NCBI GenBank assembly: GCA_040752975.1
Contig: JBFMHF010000002.1
Coordinates: 62,001-126,000, forward strand
DNA length: 64,000 nt
Source: JADLDB01 sp040752975
GTDB lineage: Bacteria; Myxococcota; Myxococcia; Myxococcales; Myxococcaceae
Reading direction: 5' to 3'
Shown: piece after piece, positions 26,996-35,663 of the stretch
Position numbering within the stretch: position 1 is the first letter of the stretch
How the letters are laid out: each line of letters opens with the position of its first letter
Program-made: the position numbers and the translations under genes
Notes under the pieces: generated by a model
Told to the model about the DNA's origin: nothing
The model's database searches: none
The model's input: only the letters and a program-made list of their open reading frames with translations

Positions 26996-27957
26996 CGCGC
27001 CCTCCCCTCACCCCCGATCGGGTCATTGCGCAGAAAGGCCTCGAGCTCGGTGAAGACACGCGACGGGGCCTGCGCGCCGAGGAGCAGGGACACGTGCGAG
27101 AAGTCGTCGCCCGTCTCGAAGCGGCTGAACGTCCTCAGCCGGACGTCGGCCTTCGACTCGCCCCGCAGCGGCGCGCAGAGCTCGGGCCCCGCGAAGCCGT
27201 CCCCCAGCGCGAGGAAGAGCAACGTCGGTCGATCGAACTCCCGCAGTCGACGGCGCACGGTGGTGCCGTCGTCCAGCGGCAGATCGCCCGTGCGCATCCA
27301 CGCGAGCCATTCGGTCGACTGCCCGCGGGAGAGATCGCGGGTGCCCAGCGCGCGCAGCGCCGCCAACGTCCGCGGAGGGAAGCGCGTCTCCATCGCGAAC
27401 AGGAGCTCGAAGTCCCAGGCGCCACCGGGTGAGGCGGCGAAGTCCGAGAAGTGCCCCCCTTCCGCGAGGAAGGCCTCCGCCAGCGCGCTCGGCACCTCCG
27501 CCTCCACGGGCGTCGCGAGCGCCACCACGCGGCGAACCGGCAGCTCCCGCCCCGCCGCGGCCAGGGCCAACGTCCCTCCCCAGCCGTGCGCGACGAGATC
27601 GACGGGCTCTCCACGCTCCGAGGCGATCACCCGGGCGATCGCGGGGAGATCGAGGTGGATCCACGCGCGGAGGCTTGCCCCCGGATCCGCCCTGCCCTGC
27701 CCTCGAAGTTCGGCGACGTACACCGCGTACCCGCGGCCGGCCAGCCAGCGGGCGAGCCCCTCGCGGTGGAGATCGAAGAGCGGCCGCCCGAAGCCGATCT
27801 CCCCGACGAGCAGCACCGGGGCGCGCGCGCCGCCCCCGCCTGGCGGGAGGTACCGGTACAGCGCCAACGACGCGCCGTCCTCGGTGACGACGCGCCGGTG
27901 AGAGACCACGGGCTCGGGCGAGGACGCGAGGAGCAGCGCCGCCACCAGCGCGGTCAC
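26992..27957 (-). CDS. Alpha/beta-hydrolase homologue without nucleophile Ser
   Basis: A 321-residue paralogue of the next gene: GTG start, short hydrophobic N-terminus, core strands APVLLVGEIGFGRPLFD and YAVYVAELRGQGRADPG. At the nucleophile elbow it reads LVAHGWGG, with Gly125 where Ser is expected, while a late His (GDDFSHVSLLLG) is kept. It is probably catalytically dead or uses another mechanism, and may serve as a binding or regulatory partner of the active hydrolase. Its GTG overlaps the stop of the response-regulator gene (GTGA). Confidence 0.8.
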   Translation of the reverse strand: MTALVAALLLASSPEPVVSHRRVVTEDGASLALYRYLPPGGGGARAPVLLVGEIGFGRPLFDLHREGLARWLAGRGYAVYVAELRGQGRADPGASLRAWIHLDLPAIARVIASERGEPVDLVAHGWGGTLALAAAGRELPVRRVVALATPVEAEVPSALAEAFLAEGGHFSDFAASPGGAWDFELLFAMETRFPPRTLAALRALGTRDLSRGQSTEWLAWMRTGDLPLDDGTTVRRRLREFDRPTLLFLALGDGFAGPELCAPLRGESKADVRLRTFSRFETGDDFSHVSLLLGAQAPSRVFTELEAFLRNDPIGGEGRAR

Positions 27958-28613
27958 AGCTCGACGATCCCCGCCTTGAGCGCCAACACCACCGCCTCGA
28001 CGTGCGAGTTGACGCCCATCTTCCGGTAGATGTGGGAGAGATGCGTGCGCACCGTGCGCCGCTCGAGGCTCATCACGCTGCCCACCTCGGCGTTCGACAG
28101 GCCCTTCGCCACGTACTTGAGGACGTCGAACTCGGTGGGCGTGAGGTTCCAGGGGTTGTCGGGCTTGTCCTTCTTCGTCTGCAGGGAGTGGAAGTAGTTC
28201 CAGAAGCGGCGGGCGATGATCGCCTCCAGCACCGTCCCCCCGGCCATCACCTCGTGAATGCCCGCGCGGATCTTCTCTGGACCCACGCGCTTCACCAGGT
28301 AGCCCGACGCGCCCGCCTGCATCGCCTCGTAGACCTTCTGCTCGTCGTCGAAGGACGTGAGGATCAGGATCTCCACCTCGCCCGCGCGCTTCTTCACCTG
28401 CTTCGTCACTTCGATGCCGTCGATGCCGGGCAACTCGAGATCGAGGAGGACGAGCTGGGGCCTCAACCGGACGATCTCTTCGACGGCGGCCTCGCCCTCC
28501 ATCGCCGATCCGACGACCTCGAGCTCTTCGAAGGTGCCCAACACCTTGAGCAGGTTCTTCATCAGCTGCGGCTGATCCTCGACGACGAAGACTCGGGTGC
28601 GCTCAGAGCTCAT
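27954..28613 (-). CDS. NarL/LuxR-type response regulator
   Basis: A 219-residue regulator. The receiver domain has the acidic pair Glu12/Asp13 (FVVEDQ), phospho-acceptor Asp58 (LVLLDLELPG) and the conserved Lys in SGYLVKRV. The C-terminal HTH (residues about 160-212) reads LTPTEFDVLKYVAKGLSNAE and TVRTHLSHIYRKMGVNSH, typical of LuxR/NarL. There is no histidine kinase next to it; the upstream partner is a Ser/Thr pseudokinase, overlapping by 4 bp (ATGA). It could control its own operon or distant genes. Confidence 0.92.
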   Translation of the reverse strand: MSSERTRVFVVEDQPQLMKNLLKVLGTFEELEVVGSAMEGEAAVEEIVRLRPQLVLLDLELPGIDGIEVTKQVKKRAGEVEILILTSFDDEQKVYEAMQAGASGYLVKRVGPEKIRAGIHEVMAGGTVLEAIIARRFWNYFHSLQTKKDKPDNPWNLTPTEFDVLKYVAKGLSNAEVGSVMSLERRTVRTHLSHIYRKMGVNSHVEAVVLALKAGIVEL

Positions 28614-30517
28614 TTGAAGGTGGGCATCAGCTTGACCTGCTTGCCGGACTGGAAGCGGGTGGTGGTGACGTAGTCCTGCTTGGACTTCGTGTCGACGATC
28701 CGCACCTTGTGCGTCCCTGGCTCCACCGCCACCTTCGCCAACGAGCCGCACACGCGTTGGCCGTCGATCTCCACGCGCAGCGTCCGCGTCGAGCTGACCG
28801 TGAGCAGCGCGTTCTTCCCCTTCGGCGCGGCGTAGCAGTCCGCGTCCGGCGGGGGCGGCCTGGGCTTCACCGGCTTCACTTCGGGTGGCTTGTCCGGCGG
28901 CGGGGGGATGAAGGCCTTGTCGGGGTGCTGCTTGTCGAAGTCTGGCAGCTTGAGCGGCTTGCCGAGGCTCGGCGGCGGCGGGCGGTTGTTGGGCGCCACC
29001 GCGCGCTCGATCGGATCGGGCAGGTACGAGAGCAGCGTGGCCTTCGGATCGGGCGTGGACTGGTACCAGCCGACCGCCAGCCCGGTGACGACGGAGAAGA
29101 GGATCACCGTGGCGAGGAAGGCGACGATCCGCGCCTGGCGGCGGCCGCGCAGCCGCATCTTCTCGAGGTCTGGGATCTCCGGGTCGCCCTCCCGCTTGAA
29201 CGGCACGACGAAGGTCATGATCGTCTTCGCCACGCTCTCCTTCCGGCGCGCAGGGCGAGCGGAAGGCGGGGCGGCGGGCGTTGGACCGGGCGCGAAGTCC
29301 TCCATCGCGCGCACCCGCTTGCTCACCGCGTCGGCCTGCGTCGGTGAGGTGTCGTCCTTCAGCGTCGGGAGCTCGGCGGCGGGCGCCTCCCAGCTGACCG
29401 GAGCCTTCGGCTCGGCCCCCGCGCCGGCCCGCTTCACGACGGCCTCGTTGCCCCCGGGCGCGGTCTTCTCTTCGGCCTGCGTGGGGACGTCGTCGAGGGT
29501 GAAGACGGGCAGCCCGTCGCTGGTGGGCGTGCGATCGTCGACGAGGCCGCCGGAGAAGGACGCGCGATCGACGGCCTCCCTCGGGCCTTCCTCCAGGGTC
29601 CCCACGCCCGCGATGTCGTCGAGGGTGAAGTCCCCCTCGAAGGCGACGGGGCCGAGCTGGTTCACCTGCACCTCGTTGGGGAAGAGCTCGGTGACGAACT
29701 TCGCCAGCTCCTCCTTCCCGGCCACGCCCCCCTGGCTCGAGAGGAAGTCGCGCAGGGCCTCGGCGAAGTCGGCGCAGGAGCGATACCGCCGGGAAGGAGC
29801 GGACTCCAGGGCGCGCATGATCACCGGGTCGACGCGCGCGTTGAGGCGGCGGACCAGCCGCGAGGGAGGCGGGAGCCGATCCGCGCGGGTGCTGACGTTG
29901 GACTTGCCGAGGGCGGCCTCGCGCAGGGTGAGCAGCTCGTAGGCGATGGCGCCCAGGGCGTAGACGTCGAGGGTGGGGCCCGGCTCACCGCTCAGGCCCT
30001 CGGGTGCGCGGTAGCTGCTCCGCCCGTGCGAGGCGAAGGCCTTCTTGAGGGCCGGGCTCGCCTGCAACGCCGCCAGCGCGCCGAATTCGGAGACGCCGAC
30101 CCTACCGTCGTCACCGAGGTGGACATTGCCCGGCGTGAGCGCCCCGTGGACGACACCCGCCGCGTTGGCGTCGCCCACCAGCCCGAGCAGCTCCAGCATC
30201 ATCGTGAGGGCGAGCACCGGCGGCAGGTGGACCTCCCGCGTGTGGAGCCGCTGGAGCACCAGCCCCAGCGGGAAGCGGCCCACGTCCTCCCGCACGATGG
30301 CCAGCCGCCCCCTGACCAGCCCCACGTCCAGCACGTGCGCGATGCCCGGCCGGGAGATCCCCTGCAGGCGCCGCGCCGTGTCCGCCACCACCCGGGCGTA
30401 GGCCGCGTCCGTCGTCTTCGGGTGAAAGAGCTTCACCACCACCGGCTGCGAGCCCTTCTCCGCACGGAAGAGATCCGCCAGCTCTCCCTGCTCGAGACGC
30501 CCGATCAGCCGGTACAC
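28610..30517 (-). CDS. Membrane-anchored Ser/Thr pseudokinase
   Basis: A 635-residue protein from a GTG. The kinase-like domain (residues 1-270) keeps the ATP lysine Lys29 (VVVKLFHP) but lacks the Gly-rich loop. It has HGALTPGN (123-130) in place of HRDLKPxN, and SEFG (142-145) in place of DFG, so the catalytic Asp and the metal Asp are both gone. A disordered stretch and one membrane helix (about 463-484) follow. The exposed tail is Pro-rich and ends in a PEGA-like beta domain (LRVEIDGQRVCGSLAKVAVEPGTHKVRI). It probably acts as a binding scaffold that senses something outside and signals to the coupled response regulator. Confidence 0.88.
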   Translation of the reverse strand: MYRLIGRLEQGELADLFRAEKGSQPVVVKLFHPKTTDAAYARVVADTARRLQGISRPGIAHVLDVGLVRGRLAIVREDVGRFPLGLVLQRLHTREVHLPPVLALTMMLELLGLVGDANAAGVVHGALTPGNVHLGDDGRVGVSEFGALAALQASPALKKAFASHGRSSYRAPEGLSGEPGPTLDVYALGAIAYELLTLREAALGKSNVSTRADRLPPPSRLVRRLNARVDPVIMRALESAPSRRYRSCADFAEALRDFLSSQGGVAGKEELAKFVTELFPNEVQVNQLGPVAFEGDFTLDDIAGVGTLEEGPREAVDRASFSGGLVDDRTPTSDGLPVFTLDDVPTQAEEKTAPGGNEAVVKRAGAGAEPKAPVSWEAPAAELPTLKDDTSPTQADAVSKRVRAMEDFAPGPTPAAPPSARPARRKESVAKTIMTFVVPFKREGDPEIPDLEKMRLRGRRQARIVAFLATVILFSVVTGLAVGWYQSTPDPKATLLSYLPDPIERAVAPNNRPPPPSLGKPLKLPDFDKQHPDKAFIPPPPDKPPEVKPVKPRPPPPDADCYAAPKGKNALLTVSSTRTLRVEIDGQRVCGSLAKVAVEPGTHKVRIVDTKSKQDYVTTTRFQSGKQVKLMPTFK

Positions 30518-30544
30518 AGGGAGGTTATAGCCGCATGGCGAGCG

Positions 30545-30838
30545 TTAGCGGCGGCGGCGTTTGGCCGGCCAGGGGGGCACCGCGTCGAAGCGGAACCCGC
30601 ACCACACGCACTGCACGCCGCGCCGTCCCGGCGGGAGCTCCAGCGTGCACCCCGGGCAACGCGGCCGGGGCTTGTGCTTCTTCTCCTCAGCCAGCGCCTT
30701 CTTCTCCTCGACCGACTTCGCTGCCGCTCGCGCCGCCTTCAGCCGCTTCTCCAGCTCGCGCACCCGCGCCTCGAGGTCGACCACCCGCAGGTACAGCTCG
30801 CGCTCCATCTCGCTGCGGATCTTCGGTGGCCTCGTCAC
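30545..30838 (-). CDS. Small coiled-coil zinc-ribbon protein
   Basis: A 97-residue protein from a GTG with GGAG six bases upstream. A coiled-coil half (LYLRVVDLEARVRELEKRLKAA) is followed by a Lys/Glu-rich stretch and a zinc ribbon CPGCTLELPPGRRGVQCVWC (CxxC...CxxC), ending in a basic tail. It resembles the short zinc-ribbon regulators of unknown role common in myxobacteria. It ends 27 bp before the pseudokinase and so may head that operon. Confidence 0.7.
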   Translation of the reverse strand: MTRPPKIRSEMERELYLRVVDLEARVRELEKRLKAARAAAKSVEEKKALAEEKKHKPRPRCPGCTLELPPGRRGVQCVWCGFRFDAVPPWPAKRRRR

Positions 30839-30973
30839 GTGCGACTCCGCAGGCCAAGCGTGCCACGAGCCACGGCCGAGGGGAAAAACCCGGCGGCCCG
30901 CGCTGCTTGATGCCAGCGCGCCCGGGCAGCGCTATGACGTCTGACCTTCGCATCACGCGACACGAGGAACACC

Positions 30974-32623
30974 TTGGTCCCCATTCACGGAATCGTCCGC
31001 GGGCCGATCGACGACCAGGCCGCCAACGAGGCCTTCGAGCGCGCGCAGCTGCTCCTCGCCGATCCGGAGCTCGAGAAGATCTTGAGCCAGCCCTCGAAGA
31101 ACGACACGCCGGTGCAGCGGCAGGTCTTCGTCAACCGCAACCTGAACCTGGCGAAGGTCGAGCTGATCGGCTTCGACATGGACTACACGCTGGCGATCTA
31201 CCACCTGCGCCGGCTCGAGCAGCTCTCGTACGATCTCACCGTCGATCGGCTCGTACGGCACTGCGGCTACCCCGAGGCGATCCGCGAACTCCCGTACGAT
31301 CACCAGTTCGTGATGCGCGGGCTCTTCGTGGACAAGAGGGCGGGCAACCTCCTCAAGATCGACCGCTTCGGACACGTGGGCCGCGCGTACCACGGCCGCA
31401 AGCCGCTGCCCGAATCCGAGCTGAACCGCCTGTACCGCAACGAGCGGATCCGCCTGAAGAACCCCGAGTACGCGTGGATCGACACCCTGTTCGCGCTGCC
31501 CGAGGCGTGCCTGCTCGCGGGGATCATCGACCTCTACGAGCAGAAGCTCAAAGCGCCGCTGGACTACACGAAGCTGTACGACGACATCCGCGAGGCGATC
31601 GACACGGTCCACCGCGACAACTCACTCAAGACGCTGATCCGCGAGAACATCGGCCGCTACATCTTCAAGGACCCGGAGCTGGGGCCGGCGCTCCACAAGC
31701 TGCGCTCGGGTGGGAAGAAGCTGTTCCTGCTGACCAACTCGCTCTGGGACTACACCAACGCGGTGATGGCCTACCTCCTCGACGGCGTGCTGCCGGAGTA
31801 TCCGAGCTGGAGGAACTACTTCGACTTCGTGATCACCGGCGGCAACAAGCCCGGCTTCTTCAGTGAGGAGAGGCCCTTCCTCGAGGTGGACACCTCGACC
31901 GAGGCGAACACGACCGTCGGTGAGGCGACCACGCTGGAGCGCGGCAAGGTGTACCAGGGGGGAAACCTCGGCGCCTTCGAGCGGCTCACCGGCTACGCAG
32001 GCGACGCGGTGCTGTACGTCGGTGATCACATCTACGGCGACATCCTCAAGTCCAAGAAGACGTCGATGTGGCGCACCTGCATGATCGTCCAGGAGATCGA
32101 AGACGAGATCGCCTGGCTCGACAGCCGGCGGAAGGAGATCGACCGGTTGGATGAGCTCGAGCAGCTGCGCGTGCGCCTCGACGACGAGATCGGCCCGAGG
32201 AAGGCGCGGCTCAACCAGATCGAGAAGGCGCTGGAGAAGGGCCGCCCGTCCGAGGTGGAAGCCGCGGCGCTGGAGTCCGAGTTCAAGCGCGTGAAGGGCG
32301 AGCTGGATCGCCTGCGGCGGGCGATGCGCGAGACGGTGGAGCTGGTGAAGACGTTCGAGGAGCTGATCGACTCCGGCTTCAATCCGTACTGGGGGCTGCA
32401 CTTCAAGGAAGGGAACGAGAACTCGCGCTTCGGAGAGCAGGTGGAGCAGTACGCCTGCGTCTACACCTCGCGCGTCTCGAACTTCGTCTTCTACTCGCCG
32501 CTGCACGTGTTCCGTTCGCCCCGCGAGGTGATGCCGCACGAGCAGGCCGGGGCCTTCCGCCTGTCGATGCTCGGAGGGGACAGCCTGCCGAAGGCCACCC
32601 TGCGCGCCGCGGACCTCCCGTGA
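30974..32623 (+). CDS. HAD-superfamily 5'-nucleotidase (cN-II type)
   Basis: A 549-residue protein from a TTG preceded by GAGGA. The HAD nucleophile motif is FDMDYTLA with Asp68 and Asp70. LFLLTNSLWDYTNAVM supplies motif II (Thr), and VLYVGDHIYGDILKSKK motif IV (Asp). LGLINE-type cap segments and a long helical part (residues 370-470, e.g. LDELEQLRVRLDDEIGPRKA) match the cytosolic IMP/GMP-specific 5'-nucleotidase (NT5C2) fold. It should dephosphorylate purine nucleoside monophosphates, and may transfer phosphate. A single cytoplasmic gene, divergent from the zinc-ribbon gene. Confidence 0.9.
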   Translation: MVPIHGIVRGPIDDQAANEAFERAQLLLADPELEKILSQPSKNDTPVQRQVFVNRNLNLAKVELIGFDMDYTLAIYHLRRLEQLSYDLTVDRLVRHCGYPEAIRELPYDHQFVMRGLFVDKRAGNLLKIDRFGHVGRAYHGRKPLPESELNRLYRNERIRLKNPEYAWIDTLFALPEACLLAGIIDLYEQKLKAPLDYTKLYDDIREAIDTVHRDNSLKTLIRENIGRYIFKDPELGPALHKLRSGGKKLFLLTNSLWDYTNAVMAYLLDGVLPEYPSWRNYFDFVITGGNKPGFFSEERPFLEVDTSTEANTTVGEATTLERGKVYQGGNLGAFERLTGYAGDAVLYVGDHIYGDILKSKKTSMWRTCMIVQEIEDEIAWLDSRRKEIDRLDELEQLRVRLDDEIGPRKARLNQIEKALEKGRPSEVEAAALESEFKRVKGELDRLRRAMRETVELVKTFEELIDSGFNPYWGLHFKEGNENSRFGEQVEQYACVYTSRVSNFVFYSPLHVFRSPREVMPHEQAGAFRLSMLGGDSLPKATLRAADLP

Positions 32624-32629
32624 GGCGAC

Positions 32630-33400
32630 TCAGCACGGCTCCACCCGCGTCCACATCACCGGGCCGAAGCGGTTGAGCTCCATGGGCCTGAGGCCGAGCC
32701 GCTTGAAGTCCTTCCCGTAGCGCCCGCCCTTCAGCACCACCCAGCGACGCGCGACCCGTCGTGCTTCTCCCAGCGTCTCGGCGTCGAGCGGCTCGTGGAG
32801 CGCGTGCGCGCGCAGCAGCTCGAAGCCCGGTGACGACCTCTTCGGTCGATCGAACATCGGATCCAGCGTCACCACGTCTGCCGATCGTGCGCCCATCCCC
32901 GCCAGCACCTCGCGCGCCCGGCCGTGCACCACGTCGATGCGACACGACGACGGATCCGCCGGCAGCCGCGCCAGCCCCTCGGACACGAGGATCCACAGAG
33001 GGAGCGCCGCTTCGATTCCCACCACCCGCCCGGTCGGCCCCACGGCGCGCGCGCACACCAGCGCGTCCGCCGCGAGGCCCAGCGTGGCATCGACGACCGT
33101 GTCACCCGGCTCAAGCCCCGCCAGGCGCAGGAGCACGTCGTCGCGATGCCCCGCCGCCAGCCGCTTCAGCCGCAGCTGGGCAATCCCCGGCGAGAAGCTG
33201 AGGCTCCCGTGCTCGTCGCGCAGCGCCCACCCGTCGGCGGACCGCACCAGGCAGGCCCGCGCGACGCCCCCCAGCAGCGCGGCCACCCCGCCCTTCGCCG
33301 GCCGCTCCAGGTACGGGAGGCCCCACTCTGCGGCCTTGCGTCGCGCCTCCTCGACGAAGCGATCTCCGTGCGCTCCGACGGTGACCCCCAGCGGCGTCAC
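32630..33400 (-). CDS. Class I SAM-dependent methyltransferase
   Basis: A 256-residue protein starting at a GTG that overlaps the stop of the PhnD-like gene (GTGA). The SAM-binding motif I is DTVVDATLGLAADALVCARAVG, motif II GRVVGIEAALPLWIL, and VVTLDPMFDRPKRSS is the acidic loop of motif IV. The pattern resembles RsmJ-like rRNA guanine methyltransferases (DATLGL, DPMF), but N-terminal parts differ and the substrate is not certain. It ends a long minus-strand unit and is convergent with the nucleotidase gene. Confidence 0.82.
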   Translation of the reverse strand: MTPLGVTVGAHGDRFVEEARRKAAEWGLPYLERPAKGGVAALLGGVARACLVRSADGWALRDEHGSLSFSPGIAQLRLKRLAAGHRDDVLLRLAGLEPGDTVVDATLGLAADALVCARAVGPTGRVVGIEAALPLWILVSEGLARLPADPSSCRIDVVHGRAREVLAGMGARSADVVTLDPMFDRPKRSSPGFELLRAHALHEPLDAETLGEARRVARRWVVLKGGRYGKDFKRLGLRPMELNRFGPVMWTRVEPC

Positions 33401-34308
33401 GGCGACGGGAGGATCTCGGAGGCCACGCGCCGCACCTCGTCGTAGGCCGAGTCGTCCGCCGGCCGGAAGCCGTTGATGTTGAGCGGCCCCAGGATCTCCC
33501 GCCCCGCCCGCTCGCGCGCCGTCAGCACCAGCAGCGCCTGCTTGATCACCTGGGCGACCTCGTCGGGCACCTCTGGCCGTACGCAGAAGATGTCGCGCGG
33601 CGTCCGCAGCGTCTTGGCCACCACGCGGAAGGTCAGCGGATCGATGCCCTTCGTTCGCTTCAGCGCCGCGAACGCGCCCTGGTACGTCGCGCCGGCGTCG
33701 ACCCGCCCCTCCGCGACCGCCAGCAGCACCGCCTCGTGATTGCCGAGGAACTCCACGCGCGCGAAGTCCTTGTCCACGTCGAGCCCGCGGTCGCGCAGCA
33801 GCTTCCGCGGGTACAGGTAGCCGGAGGTGGACATCGGATCGACGAAGGCGATGGTCGCTCCCCGCAGATCCTCGAGCGTCCGCCGACTCGAATCGTCGCG
33901 TACGAAGATGTAGCCGGACGCCGTGGCGGAGCCATCGGCGATGCTCTGCACCAGGCACTCGAGCTTCACCCGCTTCGTCGCGTTCGCGTAGGCCAGGGGG
34001 CTGAGCTCCACCAGGTCGAACTCGCCCGCGGCCAGCCGGTCGATCGCGTTGCCGTAGCTGTCGCCGACGACGATCTCGACCGGCACGCCCAGCGACTTCG
34101 ACAGGTAGTCGGCGAGCTTCTGGTGGGCCTCGCTCATCGTGCCCGGCGCGAGGAAGGGCACGAGGCCGAAGCGCAGGCGGGTGAAGCCGGCGGGCGGAGA
34201 GAAGACCGGGCGCACGACTGGCAGCCGCCGGGGCGGAGGCGGAGAACGATCGGGAGGCTCAGCGCAGGCCGCCAGCGTCGCGAAGGCCAGCAGCGCGATC
34301 ATCCTCAT
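33397..34308 (-). CDS. PhnD-like periplasmic binding lipoprotein
   Basis: A 303-residue lipoprotein (MRMIALLAFATLAAC, Cys15) of the PhnD phosphate/phosphonate-binding family: LRFGLVPFLAPGTMSEAHQKL, GEFDLVELSPLAYANA, GATIAFVDPMSTSGYLYP and ARVEFLGNHEAVLLAVAEGRVDAGATYQG. No ABC permease or ATPase is nearby. Instead it overlaps the stop of a membrane diguanylate cyclase by 4 bp (ATGA). This suggests that it senses a small oxyanion-like ligand and passes the signal to that cyclase rather than importing it. That link is inference. Confidence 0.88.
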   Translation of the reverse strand: MRMIALLAFATLAACAEPPDRSPPPPRRLPVVRPVFSPPAGFTRLRFGLVPFLAPGTMSEAHQKLADYLSKSLGVPVEIVVGDSYGNAIDRLAAGEFDLVELSPLAYANATKRVKLECLVQSIADGSATASGYIFVRDDSSRRTLEDLRGATIAFVDPMSTSGYLYPRKLLRDRGLDVDKDFARVEFLGNHEAVLLAVAEGRVDAGATYQGAFAALKRTKGIDPLTFRVVAKTLRTPRDIFCVRPEVPDEVAQVIKQALLVLTARERAGREILGPLNINGFRPADDSAYDEVRRVASEILPSP

Positions 34309-35609
34309 GTGTGGCCTCCACGCGCACCCACCACGCGGTTCCGCCCCTGCCGCTTGGCGACGTACATCGCCTGATCCGCGGCGGAGATGAGCTGCTCCGT
34401 CGTCTTGCCGTCCTCCGGGTACGTGGCCACGCCCACGCTCACCGTCACCTTCGTCGGCCAGGGCGTACCCTGGTTGATCTTCTCTTCGACGGCGAGCCGC
34501 ATGCGCTCGCCCACCTGCAGGGCCTCGCTCTTGGTCGTCTCGGGCAGCACCACCGCGAACTCCTCGCCGCCGTAGCGGGCGATGAGATCGGTCTGGCGGA
34601 GATCCGCGCTCAACACCTCGGCCAGGCGGCGCAGCAGCTCGTCGCCCGCGGGGTGGCCCATCGCGTCGTTCACCTTCTTGAAGAAGTCGACGTCGATCAT
34701 CAGCACGCCCATCGGGCGCTTGTGCCGCTCGCTGCGCAGGAGCTCCGTGTTGATCGCTTCCTGGAAGCGGCGGTGGTTGTAGACGCCGGTCAGCCCGTCG
34801 GTGACGGCCAGGCGCTCGAGGCGCGCGTTCAGCTCCTGCAGCTCGCGCGTGCGCTCGGCCACCACGTGCTCCAGGTTCTCCCGCTCGTGCTGGAGCGCCG
34901 TCGCCATCTTGTTCATCGTCTCCGACAGCTCGGACAGCTCGGCGCTCTTGAGCGCAGGCGCCCGGGTGCCGAGGTGTCCTTCGCCCATGCGCCGCACCGC
35001 CTGCTGGAGCGCGCGCACCGGCTTCACCACCAGGCGATCGAGCCCCACGTACAGCATGAGGCTCAGGACCGCGAAGAGCGCGAGCGACGCCAGGGCCAGC
35101 CGCAGCCGCGCGCGGAAGAAGCCCTCCTCGAGCCGCGCGAGGGAGAACTTCGCGCTCACCGTGGCCCAGCGGATCCCCGACACCGCGGGCACGGCGATGC
35201 GGTAGGCCTTCCCTTCACGCGCCCACACCGGCGCGTCCGAGTCGAGGGCCTCCCGGGTGAAGTCGTCCGTGAGGACGGTGTTGAAGGCCTCGGGCTCGCT
35301 GTGGGCCAGCACCCGCCCCTGGTCGTCGAGCACGACGAGCTCGAGCAGATCGCGCGACGCCATGGCCTCGGTCAGCTGCGCCACCAGCGTGTCGAGGCCG
35401 CCCAGATCGTTCTGCGCCACCTGCACCGCGACGGTGACGCCCACCGCCTGCAGCGTCTTCTCGTTCCGCAGGCGAAACTCGGCCAGCTCCTCGCGCGTCT
35501 GCCGCTGCACTTCGACCCATGCGCCCAGAGCCAGGGCGATCGCGACCACCGCCGCCACCAGCAGCGTCAGCTGTCCCCGAATGCCCATGACGAGCCCCAA
35601 CCGTCGCAC
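34305..35609 (-). CDS. HAMP-GGDEF diguanylate cyclase
   Basis: About 434 residues from a GTG, or 427 from an ATG at 35588. One membrane helix (LTLLVAAVVAIALALGAWV), a periplasmic sensor region (residues about 35-175), a second helix (LALASLALFAVLSLMLYV), and a HAMP domain (VKPVRALQQAVRRMGEG) follow in order. After a helical linker, a GGDEF domain carries the active motif GGEEF (347-351) and the inhibitory site RQTD directly ahead of it. It should make c-di-GMP and be product-inhibited. The coupled PhnD-like lipoprotein is the obvious candidate ligand for its periplasmic part. Confidence 0.93.
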   Translation of the reverse strand: MRRLGLVMGIRGQLTLLVAAVVAIALALGAWVEVQRQTREELAEFRLRNEKTLQAVGVTVAVQVAQNDLGGLDTLVAQLTEAMASRDLLELVVLDDQGRVLAHSEPEAFNTVLTDDFTREALDSDAPVWAREGKAYRIAVPAVSGIRWATVSAKFSLARLEEGFFRARLRLALASLALFAVLSLMLYVGLDRLVVKPVRALQQAVRRMGEGHLGTRAPALKSAELSELSETMNKMATALQHERENLEHVVAERTRELQELNARLERLAVTDGLTGVYNHRRFQEAINTELLRSERHKRPMGVLMIDVDFFKKVNDAMGHPAGDELLRRLAEVLSADLRQTDLIARYGGEEFAVVLPETTKSEALQVGERMRLAVEEKINQGTPWPTKVTVSVGVATYPEDGKTTEQLISAADQAMYVAKRQGRNRVVGARGGHT

Positions 35610-35663
35610 GCCCGCTGGAGCCTGACAGGTTTTTCACTCGGCCTTCAGGTGTGCGACGGCTCC

